Shown one piece after another: positions 25,529 to 34,535 of a DNA stretch of 64,000 nt. The translations under genes and the position numbers were made by a program. The stretch is from Gordonia sp. KTR9 (GTDB lineage: Bacteria; Actinomycetota; Actinomycetes; Mycobacteriales; Mycobacteriaceae), in the NCBI RefSeq assembly GCF_000143885.2, contig NC_018581.1:4960001-5024000 (forward strand), in the 5' to 3' direction. The notes beneath the pieces were generated by a model. That model made no database searches. It saw only the letters and a list, made by a program, of their open reading frames with translations, and was not told the origin of the DNA. Position 1 is the first letter of the stretch. Every line of letters starts with the position of its first letter.

Positions 25529-27172
25529 GTGACAAACGCTGCACACGCCGCGGGAAGAAGGGACGACGTGGACGTCGAGGCCATCGTCATCGGAGCCGGC
25601 TTCGGCGGTCTCCGCTGCTTGCATGAGCTACGGTCCCGCGGACTCTCCACCAAGGTGCTCGAGAAGGGCACCGACGTCGGCGGAACCTGGTACTGGAACC
25701 GCTATCCCGGTGCACGCACGGACAGCGAGAGCTGGGTCTACTGCTACTCGTTCGACAAAGACCTACAGCAGGAGTGGGACTGGAAGGAACGCTTCCCCAC
25801 CCAGGCGGAGGTCCAGGCTTATCTGAGTCACGTCGCGGATCGTCATGACATGCGCAAGGACATCGAATTCGGCGTCACGGTGGAAGCCGCGAAGTTCGAC
25901 GAGGACACCCAGCTGTGGACCGTCACAGCCAGCACCGGCCAGACCTACACGTCCCGCTACGTCGTCGCAGCGACCGGACAGCTCGGCATCCAGCACTTCC
26001 CCTTCGGCGGCGTCGAGAACTTCAAAGGCGAGGCCCACCACTCGTCGAACTGGCCGAAAGAGGGCGTCGACTTCACCGGCAAGCGGGTCGCCGTCGTCGG
26101 TACCGGCGCCACGGCGATCCAGATCATTCCGCTCGTGGCCCAGGAAGCCGAGACCCTCACCGTCTTCCAGCGGACTCCGAACTTCGTGATGCCGGGTCGC
26201 AACTTCGCACTGACCGACTTGCACCGCAATGCGATCAAGCGAGATTACGACCGCGTGTGGGCCCAGGTCCGGGACCAGCCGTTCGGAATGGCGTTCGACC
26301 CGGTCAATCGGATCTCGGGCGACACCGAACCCGCCACTCGCGACCAGGTACTGCAGGCAGGCTGGGAATCAGGCGGATTCCGCTACATCTTCGAGACATT
26401 CGACGACCTCCTGACCGATCAGGAGTGCAACGATCTGGCTTCCGAATTCGTCCGCAACAAGATTCGGGCGATCGTCAAGGACCCGAAGACCGCCGAGCTG
26501 CTATGCCCGACGAACCACCCAGTCGGCGGTAAGCGGGTTCCCCTCGGGCACTTCTACTACGAGACGTTCAATCGCGACAACGTCACCCTCGTCGACGTCA
26601 ACACGAACCCCATCGAGCAGTTCACCGAGAAGGGTTTGCAGACCGCTGAGGGCGAGCTGGAATTCGACATCGTCATCATCGCCACCGGATTCGACGCGGT
26701 GAGCGGGGCTCTCACGCACATGGACGTCCGCGGTCGCGGCGGTCAGACGATCGAGAACCGTTGGGCCGACGGCGCGGAGAGCTACATGGGGATAATGGTC
26801 GACGATTTCCCCAACTTCTTCACCATCCTCGGCCCCCAGGGCCCCTTTGCCAACAACCCGCCGGTCATCGAGCATCAGGCCGAGTGGATCGGCAAGGTGA
26901 TCACGCTCTGCGAGGAGGATGGCCGCGTCGCCGAGGTGTCCCGCCAGACGGTAGACGACTGGTTCCGCGTCACGCAGGAGGCCTTCGATTCGACGGTCCT
27001 CGCCAAGGGCGAGGAAGCCCACAGCTGGTACCTCGGTGCCAACATCCCCGGCAAGGCACACAAGATCCTCTACTGGTTCGGCGGGGTGCCCGCCTATTTC
27101 GACATGCTCGAGGAGTCGGAGAGTCGCGGCTTCGATCTCGTCGACGCCCGATCGGCCGCCACCGTCAGCTGA
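25529..27172 (+). CDS. Type I Baeyer-Villiger monooxygenase
   Basis: 547 residues. Uses FAD, NADPH and O2 to insert oxygen next to a ketone, giving an ester or lactone. FAD-binding GAGFGGLRCL follows the short N-terminus. The BVMO fingerprint FxGxxxHxxxWP is intact at 165-176 (FKGEAHHSSNWP), and the NADPH-binding GTGATAIQ comes at about 191. The second fingerprint region IIATGFDAVSG is also present. GTG start with AAAAGGAG. An alpha/beta hydrolase and an acyl-CoA ligase follow on the same strand, so the ester can be hydrolysed and the acid activated. A hairpin just after the stop could damp read-through. Confidence 0.94.
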   Translation: MTNAAHAAGRRDDVDVEAIVIGAGFGGLRCLHELRSRGLSTKVLEKGTDVGGTWYWNRYPGARTDSESWVYCYSFDKDLQQEWDWKERFPTQAEVQAYLSHVADRHDMRKDIEFGVTVEAAKFDEDTQLWTVTASTGQTYTSRYVVAATGQLGIQHFPFGGVENFKGEAHHSSNWPKEGVDFTGKRVAVVGTGATAIQIIPLVAQEAETLTVFQRTPNFVMPGRNFALTDLHRNAIKRDYDRVWAQVRDQPFGMAFDPVNRISGDTEPATRDQVLQAGWESGGFRYIFETFDDLLTDQECNDLASEFVRNKIRAIVKDPKTAELLCPTNHPVGGKRVPLGHFYYETFNRDNVTLVDVNTNPIEQFTEKGLQTAEGELEFDIVIIATGFDAVSGALTHMDVRGRGGQTIENRWADGAESYMGIMVDDFPNFFTILGPQGPFANNPPVIEHQAEWIGKVITLCEEDGRVAEVSRQTVDDWFRVTQEAFDSTVLAKGEEAHSWYLGANIPGKAHKILYWFGGVPAYFDMLEESESRGFDLVDARSAATVS

Positions 27173-27177
27173 GCCCC

Positions 27178-27211
27178 GGCCCGGCACCGTCGACGAGGCC
27201 GGTGCCGGGCC
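27178..27211 (+). terminator. Hairpin between BVMO and hydrolase genes
   Basis: GGCCCGGCACCG (27178-27189) and CGGTGCCGGGCC (27200-27211) pair perfectly over 12 bases with a ten-base loop, six bases after the BVMO stop. It lies inside a same-strand cluster, so it may act as a partial terminator or protect the 3' end of the BVMO transcript. Confidence 0.6.
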
Positions 27212-27277
27212 TCATTCGGGACCCATTGACTTACGCGCCGCTCGGCGCATCTGATTACAACGACGAATGGAGCAGAA

Positions 27278-28105
27278 ATGGCGTATCTCGAGGTCGAGGA
27301 CGGCAAGCACGTCTACTATGAGCACTTCGCCGGAGACAAAACCCCCGTGGTGTTGGTGCACTGCTGGGGGGGTACGACACGTCTGTGGAACACCGTGCTC
27401 GGCGCGCTTCTCGGGGCCGGACACGAGGTCCTGACACTCGATCACCGCGGTTGCGGGGAGTCCGACAAGGACTTCACCGACGCCTCGATCGGCGCCATCG
27501 CGTCCGATGTGGTGGCGCTTGTCGAAAAGTGCGGGCTCGTCAAGCCGATCCTCAACGGCTGGTCGCTCGGCGGCGCGGTAGTCATGGAGGCTGCATCGCG
27601 GCTGGGTGACAACCTCGGCGGCGTGGTCCTGACCGGTGCGGCGACGCCGCGATTCAGCCCGACCGGCGACTGGCCGTACGGCAACGATCGCCAGGGCACC
27701 GCGGACTCCCTCGCGCTGATGGCACAGGACCGCGCGGCGGGAATGAGGGTGATCGCCGACGCTTGCTTCGCCAAGCCGGTCTCGCCGGACCTGTCGCAGT
27801 GGGCCTGGACCCAGTTCGCCCAGAACGGTCCGCGCTCCGAGCAGAGCCTCCGGGAGCTCGTTGACATCGACCAGCGCGATCTGGCCCGGCAGCTCGATCG
27901 CCCCGTACTGGTGATCGCCGGCGACGCGGACGCCTTCATCCCGTTCGACGGCGTCCAGGCGTCCATCGAGCTGTTCAAGGACGCCCGTCTGTTCACGATG
28001 TCCGGCTGTGGCCACGCACCTCACATGGAAGAGCCGGCCACGTACAACGCCGAGTTGCTGTCGTTCCTGCAGAAGGTCGGCGGACGCGACTCCGTCTCCG
28101 CCTGA
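27278..28105 (+). CDS. Alpha/beta hydrolase (ester/lactone hydrolase)
   Basis: 275 residues. Alpha/beta hydrolase fold with oxyanion segment VLVHCWGG near 25-32, nucleophile elbow GWSLGG near 94-99 (Ser nucleophile), acid residue in IAGDADAFIPF near 212-222 and catalytic His in GCGHAPHMEEP near 246-256. No signal peptide, so cytoplasmic. Directly after a BVMO it most likely hydrolyses the ester or lactone that enzyme forms. GGAG lies eight bases before the ATG. Confidence 0.88.
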   Translation: MAYLEVEDGKHVYYEHFAGDKTPVVLVHCWGGTTRLWNTVLGALLGAGHEVLTLDHRGCGESDKDFTDASIGAIASDVVALVEKCGLVKPILNGWSLGGAVVMEAASRLGDNLGGVVLTGAATPRFSPTGDWPYGNDRQGTADSLALMAQDRAAGMRVIADACFAKPVSPDLSQWAWTQFAQNGPRSEQSLRELVDIDQRDLARQLDRPVLVIAGDADAFIPFDGVQASIELFKDARLFTMSGCGHAPHMEEPATYNAELLSFLQKVGGRDSVSA

Positions 28106-28111
28106 CACCCG

Positions 28112-28155
28112 ACCGGTGGTATCCGCGTCGCAGATTCGGCTCGGATACCACCGGT
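28112..28155 (+). terminator. Hairpin between hydrolase and acyl-CoA ligase genes
   Basis: ACCGGTGGTATCCG (28112-28125) pairs perfectly with CGGATACCACCGGT (28142-28155) over 14 bases, with a 16-base loop. It starts seven bases after the hydrolase stop and may limit read-through into the ligase gene. Confidence 0.6.
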
Positions 28156-28205
28156 TCTGTCGTCCAACGGACGACAACCCGACAAACGATCGATGAGGAA
28201 CCGAC

Positions 28206-29864
28206 ATGGTCATTCGCGTAACGACGCTCGGCGATCTGGTAGACGCGCAAGCACAGCATTCCGACGCCACTGCTCTGGTCATGCCCGACGCTCGCTTCAC
28301 GTATCCGGAGCTCGCGGCCCGGATCGACCACATCGCCGCAAGCCTCTTCGCGCTCGGAGTCACCGGCCGCAGCACGGTCGGCATCCTGATGCCCAACACG
28401 TCCGATTACGTGACCGCGCTGCTCGCCACCGCGAAGCTCGGTGCCGTATGCGTGCCGATCAACAGCCGGTTCAAGGCGCATGAATTGTCCTATGTCATCG
28501 AACACGCCGACATCGACGTGCTGCTCGTGGCCTCGGACCCCAACGGCACCGACTACGCCGAACTGATCAGCACGGTGCTGTCCGACCTCGCCGGCGGCGA
28601 GCCGGGACGGCTGCACCTCGAAGCAGCACCGCGACTCCGGGCGGTGGTGAACCTCTCGGGCTCGACGCCGGGAATGCTCGACCGCGCGACGTTCGAGGCC
28701 GGTGCCGCAGCAGTCGACCCGTCTCGGATCGAGACCTTGCGGCAACGGGTCCGTGTCCGCGACATCGCTCTGCTGATGTACACGTCCGGCACGACCGCCT
28801 ATCCCAAAGGTTGTCTGCTGACCCATGAGGCACTGGCCCGACACGCCGCGAATGTCGCGCACACCCGGTTCTTGCTGGAACCCGCTGACTCTTTCTGGAA
28901 TCCGCTTCCGCTCTTCCATTGCGGGGGCCTCGTGCCGATGCTCAGTTGCTTCTCCGTCGGCGCCACCTTCTGCCATGCCGGTCACTTCGAACCTGGTGCC
29001 GCGCTGCGCATGATCGCCGCTGAGCGCTGCACCGTCCTCTTCCCCATCTTCGAAACCATCTGGCAGGCAGTCCTCGAGCATCCCGACTTCGGCGCCACGG
29101 ACTTGAGCGCGGTTCGCCTGATCCAGAACATCGCCACCCCGGAGCGGATCACTCAGTTCGAACAGGCCGTGCCGCAGGCACATCAACTGACGTGCTACGG
29201 CTCCACCGAGTGCGGACCCAACCTGCTCATGCCGATGCCCGACGACCCGCCCGAGATCCGGCTGCGCACACTGGGCCGGCCGGTCGACGGGATGGAGGTC
29301 AAGATCGTCGATCCAGATACCGGTCAGGATTCCGGCACCGACCAGATGGGCGAGCTGTGCATCCGCGGATACTCGATGTTCGAGGGCTACTACAAAGACC
29401 CCGCCGGCACCGCCGCCGCCATCGACGCCGACGGTTGGTTCCATTCCGGGGACCGGGCCATGGTGACCGCTGAGGGCAACGTCGTCTTCGGCGGTCGGAT
29501 CAAGGACATGCTCAAGGTCGGCGGCGAGAACGTCGCAGCGGTCGAGATCGAGGACTACCTCGCCCAGCACCCCGCTGTCGCACACGCCCAGGTGGTTGCC
29601 GCACCGGACGCGCGCTACCAGGAGGTCCCAGCCGCCTACGTCCAGCTCGCCCCCGGCGCTTCGCTGACCCTCGACGATCTGGTCGACTTCTGCAGCGGTG
29701 CCATCAGCTCGTTCAAGATCCCCCGGTATCTGCGTATCGTCACGGAGTGGCCGATGTCCGGAACCAAGATCAGGAAGGTGGACCTGCGTGAGTGGATCGC
29801 CGCCGACCTCGCCCGGGACGGCGTGACCGAGGCACCTCGGATCGGCGAGCGCGCCGCCCGGTAG
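28206..29864 (+). CDS. AMP-forming acyl-CoA synthetase/ligase
   Basis: 552 residues, ANL superfamily. P-loop YTSGTTAYPKGC near 194-205, adenine-binding YGSTE near 336-340, GWFHSGD near 412-418 and the catalytic Lys in the C-terminal GTKIRKVDL. It converts a carboxylic acid to its acyl-CoA through an acyl-AMP, for beta-oxidation. GAGGAA lies before the ATG. As third gene after BVMO and hydrolase it would activate the released acid. Confidence 0.92.
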   Translation: MVIRVTTLGDLVDAQAQHSDATALVMPDARFTYPELAARIDHIAASLFALGVTGRSTVGILMPNTSDYVTALLATAKLGAVCVPINSRFKAHELSYVIEHADIDVLLVASDPNGTDYAELISTVLSDLAGGEPGRLHLEAAPRLRAVVNLSGSTPGMLDRATFEAGAAAVDPSRIETLRQRVRVRDIALLMYTSGTTAYPKGCLLTHEALARHAANVAHTRFLLEPADSFWNPLPLFHCGGLVPMLSCFSVGATFCHAGHFEPGAALRMIAAERCTVLFPIFETIWQAVLEHPDFGATDLSAVRLIQNIATPERITQFEQAVPQAHQLTCYGSTECGPNLLMPMPDDPPEIRLRTLGRPVDGMEVKIVDPDTGQDSGTDQMGELCIRGYSMFEGYYKDPAGTAAAIDADGWFHSGDRAMVTAEGNVVFGGRIKDMLKVGGENVAAVEIEDYLAQHPAVAHAQVVAAPDARYQEVPAAYVQLAPGASLTLDDLVDFCSGAISSFKIPRYLRIVTEWPMSGTKIRKVDLREWIAADLARDGVTEAPRIGERAAR

Positions 29865-30038
29865 GGCGCCTCCCAGGCGGGACAATACTTCTAAAGCACC
29901 ACCGGCACAGCCCTTTTGGTCGACTTTGAGCGCACGCACACCACCGGGTGGACGCTCTGCGTGGTCCGCGGGTCGGGTGTTTCACGGTTTCCCCTCTCGC
30001 GCCCGCCCGGTTGCCTAGGATTCAGTGGTGAGGTGAAG

Positions 30039-31139
30039 ATGATCAATCCCTTCGCGAGTTCGACAAACCCGCCGAACGCTCCCGAAGAAGAACGTGTGTT
30101 CGACAAGGGACGCCCGGGCACTTTTGCCGCGTCGCTCAGCCACTGGGATCATCCACGGACAGCCCTGGGCGTCCGGATCATGGCCGACCACGCCGTCGAG
30201 CACGGTTACTCCCGCGAGGCGGTACTGGCTTCGACGGGCCTGTCTCCGGAGGAACTCGACAGCTCGGTGACTCTGGTCGATGCGCGGCAAGAGATCACCG
30301 CCACGCGAAATTTCCTCACCTTGATGAAGAACCGCCCCGGACTCGGACTGGAGGTGGGTCGCAAGTTTCACCTGACCACCTACGGACAGCTCGGTTTCGC
30401 TCTGTTGAGCAGCCCTCGCACGGTCGACATGACCCATACCGCGTTGCGGCTCCTGGGGTTGACGTTCGCATTCTCGACGGTGACCGCGGAGATCACCCCC
30501 GACGGCCGATACGCGACCCGGTTCAGCGGAGACGGCGTACCAGAAGATGTGCGTCAGTTCTTGATCGAACGCGACCTGGCTGCCACGGTGACCACTCACA
30601 ACGAGTTGTTCGCCGGGGATTCCACATCGGTGCCGCTGTTGTCGGTCCGGTCGCAGTTCGCAGGCGTGGCCGGCCATCCACTCTTCGACGTCCCGGTCGA
30701 GTTCGGCGCCGCCGACACCGCGATCGTATTCGAGCGGGAGTACCTGACCCAGGCACTGCCGCAAGCATGTGCTGAGACCGCGCAGGAGTGCATCTCGCTC
30801 TGCGAACGGATCCTCAGCGAACGGTTGGACCGACGCGGCGCCGCCGCTGCTGTCCGCGCCAGGCTGTTGCGATTGGGTGGTCGCGACGACGGCATCGTCG
30901 GCGCAGCGCAAGCGCTACACATGACCGATCGCACCCTCCGTCGCAAACTGACCGCCGAGGGCACCAGCTATCGGCGCATCGTCGACGACGTACGTGCCGC
31001 GGTCGCAAGGGAACTGCTGGAGGTCGACCAACTGACGGCAACGGAGACAGCACATCGACTCGGTTTCGGTGATCTGTCGAGTTTCCTGCGTGCACAACGC
31101 AGGTGGGAGCAGACGGTCCCGGGGTTCCGTCGCGACTAA
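30039..31139 (+). CDS. AraC-family regulator with arabinose-binding-like N-terminal domain (OruR/ArgR-type)
   Basis: 366 residues. N-terminal effector domain of the type found in OruR and many actinobacterial AraC proteins (GLEVGRKFHLTTYGQLGFA near 104-122). C-terminal AraC helix-turn-helix: the first helix pair in GIVGAAQALHMTDRTLRRKL, the second in ATETAHRLGFGDLSSFLRAQRRW. Start 30039 follows GTGAGGTG; a longer open frame upstream has no site. It lies between the two BVMO modules and could activate either. A short hairpin follows the stop. Confidence 0.88.
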   Translation: MINPFASSTNPPNAPEEERVFDKGRPGTFAASLSHWDHPRTALGVRIMADHAVEHGYSREAVLASTGLSPEELDSSVTLVDARQEITATRNFLTLMKNRPGLGLEVGRKFHLTTYGQLGFALLSSPRTVDMTHTALRLLGLTFAFSTVTAEITPDGRYATRFSGDGVPEDVRQFLIERDLAATVTTHNELFAGDSTSVPLLSVRSQFAGVAGHPLFDVPVEFGAADTAIVFEREYLTQALPQACAETAQECISLCERILSERLDRRGAAAAVRARLLRLGGRDDGIVGAAQALHMTDRTLRRKLTAEGTSYRRIVDDVRAAVARELLEVDQLTATETAHRLGFGDLSSFLRAQRRWEQTVPGFRRD

Positions 31140-31141
31140 AT

Positions 31142-31160
31142 CGAATCCGAGGCGGATTCG
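31142..31160 (+). terminator. Small hairpin after the AraC gene
   Basis: CGAATCCG (31142-31149) and CGGATTCG (31153-31160) pair perfectly with an AGG loop, three bases after the araC-type stop codon. Confidence 0.45.
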
Positions 31161-31507
31161 CCTGGAGGTTGTGGGCGCTGGTGTCTTCGGCGACTGGCCA
31201 CCAAGCATCGATCGCCCAGGCCCGCCAACCGCGGCGCCTGGGTCACCGAGGTCACCGACCTGCCGACGTCACCGCTCATAGTCGGCCCTTGCGGTTGTTG
31301 GTTGCCGCGCGGCCTCCACGGTGAGCCGCCGTCTCACCGGCGCGGAAGGCCTCGAACAAGTTCGGACAGGGAAGAGCGGCAAGGCTGCCGGTGATTGTCT
31401 TTCACTGCGTGGTTGGCCTTACACTCCGAAGGTCTGCCGACGGGCACCTGCTTCACGCCCCGCGCCGAATCACCCCCACCACTCCAGGGACGTATCTGCC
31501 CTGACGC
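31161..31507. other. Intergenic spacer without a recognisable gene
   Basis: About 350 bases between the convergent AraC-type and SDR genes. Short open frames exist on both strands but none has a ribosome-binding site plus a family-like sequence. I looked for transposase remnants and found nothing convincing. Confidence 0.5.
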
Positions 31508-32266
31508 TCAGACTGCGGTGTAGCCGCCGTCAACGCACACATACGAGCCGGTCATGAAACTGGCCTTGTCGGAGAGGAGAAACGTGGTCACGTTGGCGAT
31601 CTCCTCCGGCTGTCCCAGGCGGCCGAGCGGATGCTTCGCCTTGATCGCAGTGACAACTTCCTCCGGCGCGGGGGCCATCATCGGTGTGTTGATGTAACCA
31701 GGCCCGATCGCATTGACGCGCAGCCCCTGAGCTCCGTATTCAGCCGCAGCATTCCTGGTCAGACCCACCACGCCATGCTTGGCCGCCGTATATGCGGAGT
31801 AGCCAGGGGCGGCGACGGCGCCATGAACCGAGGCTATGTTCACAATGGCTCCTTCCGCGGCGCCCGAAGCGAGGATAGCCGGGATCTGATAGCGCATTCC
31901 GTAGAGGACTCCGCTCAGATTGATGCCAATGACCCGGTCCCAGTCCTGAAAGTCGAGGTCTCCAACCGGAACATCGGCACCGACGACTCCAGCATTGTTG
32001 ACGGCGTAGTTGAGGGCACCGTAGGTCGCGACCGCAAGTTCGACAGCCTTCCTGCCGTCGTCGGCGACGCCCGCGTCGCCCTGGAACTGGACTGCGACAC
32101 CGCCTGCGGCCGCAATGTCGTTCACGACACGCGTGGCTGCATCGATGTCGAGGTCGAAGACGACGACGTTGACACCGTTCCTCGCGAGGTCTTTGCTGAT
32201 GGCTTCCCCCAGTCCTGACCCTCCGCCAGTGACGAGCGCGGTCTTGCCTTTCAAGTTGTTACTCAC
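31508..32266 (-). CDS. Short-chain dehydrogenase/reductase (probable cyclic alcohol dehydrogenase)
   Basis: 252 residues. Classical SDR: cofactor motif TGGGSGLGEAI at 14-24, NNAGV near 90, catalytic Ser in NIASVHG near 142 and Tyr-Lys in YSAYTAAKHG near 155-164. Asp at the end of the second beta strand (VVFDLD) favours NAD(H). GTG start with GGAGGAG upstream. Last gene of the reverse operon 38150-31508. In a BVMO pathway an SDR of this type oxidises the cyclic alcohol to the ketone, like ChnA of cyclohexanol degraders. Confidence 0.9.
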   Translation of the reverse strand: MSNNLKGKTALVTGGGSGLGEAISKDLARNGVNVVVFDLDIDAATRVVNDIAAAGGVAVQFQGDAGVADDGRKAVELAVATYGALNYAVNNAGVVGADVPVGDLDFQDWDRVIGINLSGVLYGMRYQIPAILASGAAEGAIVNIASVHGAVAAPGYSAYTAAKHGVVGLTRNAAAEYGAQGLRVNAIGPGYINTPMMAPAPEEVVTAIKAKHPLGRLGQPEEIANVTTFLLSDKASFMTGSYVCVDGGYTAV

Positions 32267-32393
32267 AAATTACTCCTCCCAAGCGGGATCGATGTAGCGA
32301 CGTTGCGGAGGGCTTGCTGTGGGCTTTCCTCAGGGGCACTTCCATCCAGCCGAGCTCCTCACATCGGACGATGGACGTCGCAGCCCCAAGGCC

Positions 32394-32840
32394 TTACTCC
32401 AAGAGTTCTCCCATTCCGGCTGCCGCAATGGCGTCGCGGTCGCCGGTCACCCAGACATTCTTCAGAAGGCGATCGCGGATTCGCCAACCGTCGGACGTGC
32501 GAATCAGGGAATCCTCGTAGAAGCCGCCCATCACGAACAGAGGATCGGCGAGCTTCTGACGCCATACGTGAGTGGCGATGTAGTACGAGTGCATCGATGC
32601 CGTGTCGCCGGACACCTCGACCTGGAACTGAGTGGTGACGTGCTGGGTGGCGGAGAACGACTCGCCCAGGAACTGCAGCGTCTGGTCCAATACCGTCTGG
32701 GTTCGAAGCTTCGGCAGCCCGAACGCTGCATCGGGGGTGAAGCATGACATGAAGGCTTCCTGATCTCGGGTGTCGAGACTCCGCGCATAGCGCAGTCCCA
32801 CCTCGATGATCGCGCGTTCATCGGATACGGCCTCGGACAT
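32394..32840 (-). CDS. SnoaL-like (NTF2-fold) protein
   Basis: 148 residues, single cone-shaped NTF2-like domain (SnoaL_4 type): helical start with RYARSLDTRDQEAFMSCFTPDA, then beta strands and a DGWRIRDRLLKNVWVTGD end. Such proteins act as dehydratases, isomerases or hydrolases on small hydrophobic molecules. No catalytic set can be assigned from sequence alone. AAGGAG precedes the ATG. It sits between BVMO and SDR genes in the operon, so it may act on the ring compound itself; a limonene-epoxide-hydrolase-like role is possible only by fold. Confidence 0.75.
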   Translation of the reverse strand: MSEAVSDERAIIEVGLRYARSLDTRDQEAFMSCFTPDAAFGLPKLRTQTVLDQTLQFLGESFSATQHVTTQFQVEVSGDTASMHSYYIATHVWRQKLADPLFVMGGFYEDSLIRTSDGWRIRDRLLKNVWVTGDRDAIAAAGMGELLE

Positions 32841-32951
32841 CGATTGCTCCTTCGTTCGCTGTTTCTCGGGATTGATTGACGTGGGGTTCTCTAAACTGCA
32901 GTCACTGTCGGCGCGCCCGGCCCGGTGACGTCCATCGCGAGCGGAGGGAGG

Positions 32952-34532
32952 TCAGACCATCTCGAAGCCGTGGTAGTGCGCCACCTCGACGCCGTCACCG
33001 ATCTGCTTGTAGGTGCCGACGCCGCCCACGAAGGGCATGAAGACCCGCTGCTTGCCCGGGATGTTCGCACCCATGTACCACGACGTCGCCTGCGGATAGA
33101 GGGTCAGGTCCGCGAGGTCATTGGTGGTGTTCACCCAGTTGTCCTCGACCTCGCTGTCGACCTCGACGCGCCTCAACCCTCGTTCACGCATGTGCTCGAT
33201 CGCGCGAGCGATCCAGTCGACGTGGTACTCGATGGACGTCAGCATGTTGGACAGGACCGACGGACTCTGCGGGCCCGTCACGAAGAAGAAGTTCGGGAAA
33301 TCCGCTGACATCAGTCCGAGGTAGGTGCGGGGGCCGTGAGCCCATTTGTCCCGCAGGGTCTTCGCGCCGTTCTTGATGTCGATCGAGTTGAGCGCACCGG
33401 TCATCGCATCGAATCCGGTTGCCAAGATGATGACATCGAACTCGTGCTCGGTGTCGCCGGCGACGATCCCGCGCTCGGTGATACGGCGGATCGGGTGCTC
33501 CCGGATGTCGACCAGCGACACGTTGTCTTGGTTGTAGACCTCGTAATAGCCGGTGTCCACGCACAGCCGCTTCGTCGAGACCGGGTAGTGCGGCAACAGC
33601 TTTTCGACGAGATCGGGGTCGGTGACCTTTGCCCGGATCTGCCGACGGATGTAGTCACCTGCGGCCTCGTTGGCCACCGGGTCGGTGAAGACGTCCGTGA
33701 ATCCATTGGGGAAACACAGTCCGCCGTTGGCCCAGCGCCGATCGAGTTCGATCGCCACCTCTGCGGGATCGGTCTCGACCAACAACCGGGTCCCGTCGTT
33801 GCACTGCAGTCCGCCGAGGGTCGTCCGGCTGCTCTCCCGGATCTCGCGGTAATGCGTCTTCGCCTCGGCGAGGCGTTCCGCGTTCGGCCCGTTGTGGGCA
33901 GGCACGGCATAGACCGGCGTGCGCTGGAACACGGTCAGCTCACCGACGACCGGCGCGATCGCGGTGATCGTCTGGACCCCGGACGAACCGGTACCGATCA
34001 CTGCGACCTTCTTGCCGGCCAGGTCGACACCCTCGTGCGGCCAGCTCGATGTGGAGTACATCTCCCCACCGAAGTCCTCCACCCCGTCGAAGACGGGTTG
34101 CGCCGGTACCGAGAGGCACCCGGTCGCCGCGATGACGTAGGTAGCGGTGTGGGAAGCGCCGTCGTCGGTCAGCACGGTCCACTGGCTCAGGTTGTCGTCC
34201 CAGTCCATGGACTCGACGCGCGTGTTGAACGTGATGTCCTTGCGCAGGTCGTGCCGTTGCGCCACGTGCTGGATGTAGGAGAGAATCTCTGGCTGAGCGG
34301 CGTACCGCTCACTCCAGTCCCATTCCTGCTCGAGATCCGGATCGAAAGAGTACGAGTACTCGATCGACGGGACGTCGCAGCGTGCCCCCGGATAGCGGTT
34401 CCAGTACCAGGTTCCGCCGACGTCTCCGCCGGCCTCGAAGACCCGGACGTCGTAACCGAGCTCGCGCAGGCGGTGGAGTTGATAGAGGCCGGCGAAGCCG
34501 GCACCGATGATGATGGCGTCGTGGTCAGGCAT
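32952..34532 (-). CDS. Type I Baeyer-Villiger monooxygenase with altered fingerprint His
   Basis: 526 residues, closest in feel to phenylacetone/cyclopentanone-type BVMOs. FAD-binding GAGFAGLYQLHRL near residue 10, GGDVGGTWYWNRYPGARCD near 35-53, NADPH motif GTGSSGVQT near 180 and IILATGFDAMTG near 372. The FxGxxxHxxxWP fingerprint at 154-165 reads FGGEMYSTSSWP: Phe, Gly, Trp and Pro are kept but the His (residue 160) is Ser. Start ATG 34532, three bases after the hydrolase stop, so the two are tightly linked. Forms the lactone or ester step of the operon. Confidence 0.92.
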   Translation of the reverse strand: MPDHDAIIIGAGFAGLYQLHRLRELGYDVRVFEAGGDVGGTWYWNRYPGARCDVPSIEYSYSFDPDLEQEWDWSERYAAQPEILSYIQHVAQRHDLRKDITFNTRVESMDWDDNLSQWTVLTDDGASHTATYVIAATGCLSVPAQPVFDGVEDFGGEMYSTSSWPHEGVDLAGKKVAVIGTGSSGVQTITAIAPVVGELTVFQRTPVYAVPAHNGPNAERLAEAKTHYREIRESSRTTLGGLQCNDGTRLLVETDPAEVAIELDRRWANGGLCFPNGFTDVFTDPVANEAAGDYIRRQIRAKVTDPDLVEKLLPHYPVSTKRLCVDTGYYEVYNQDNVSLVDIREHPIRRITERGIVAGDTEHEFDVIILATGFDAMTGALNSIDIKNGAKTLRDKWAHGPRTYLGLMSADFPNFFFVTGPQSPSVLSNMLTSIEYHVDWIARAIEHMRERGLRRVEVDSEVEDNWVNTTNDLADLTLYPQATSWYMGANIPGKQRVFMPFVGGVGTYKQIGDGVEVAHYHGFEMV

Positions 34533-34535
34533 TGG

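Noticed and set aside
31161..31507. Possible transposase remnant
   Set aside because: Some short stretches vaguely recall transposase N-termini, but no conserved catalytic or zinc-finger pattern could be followed.
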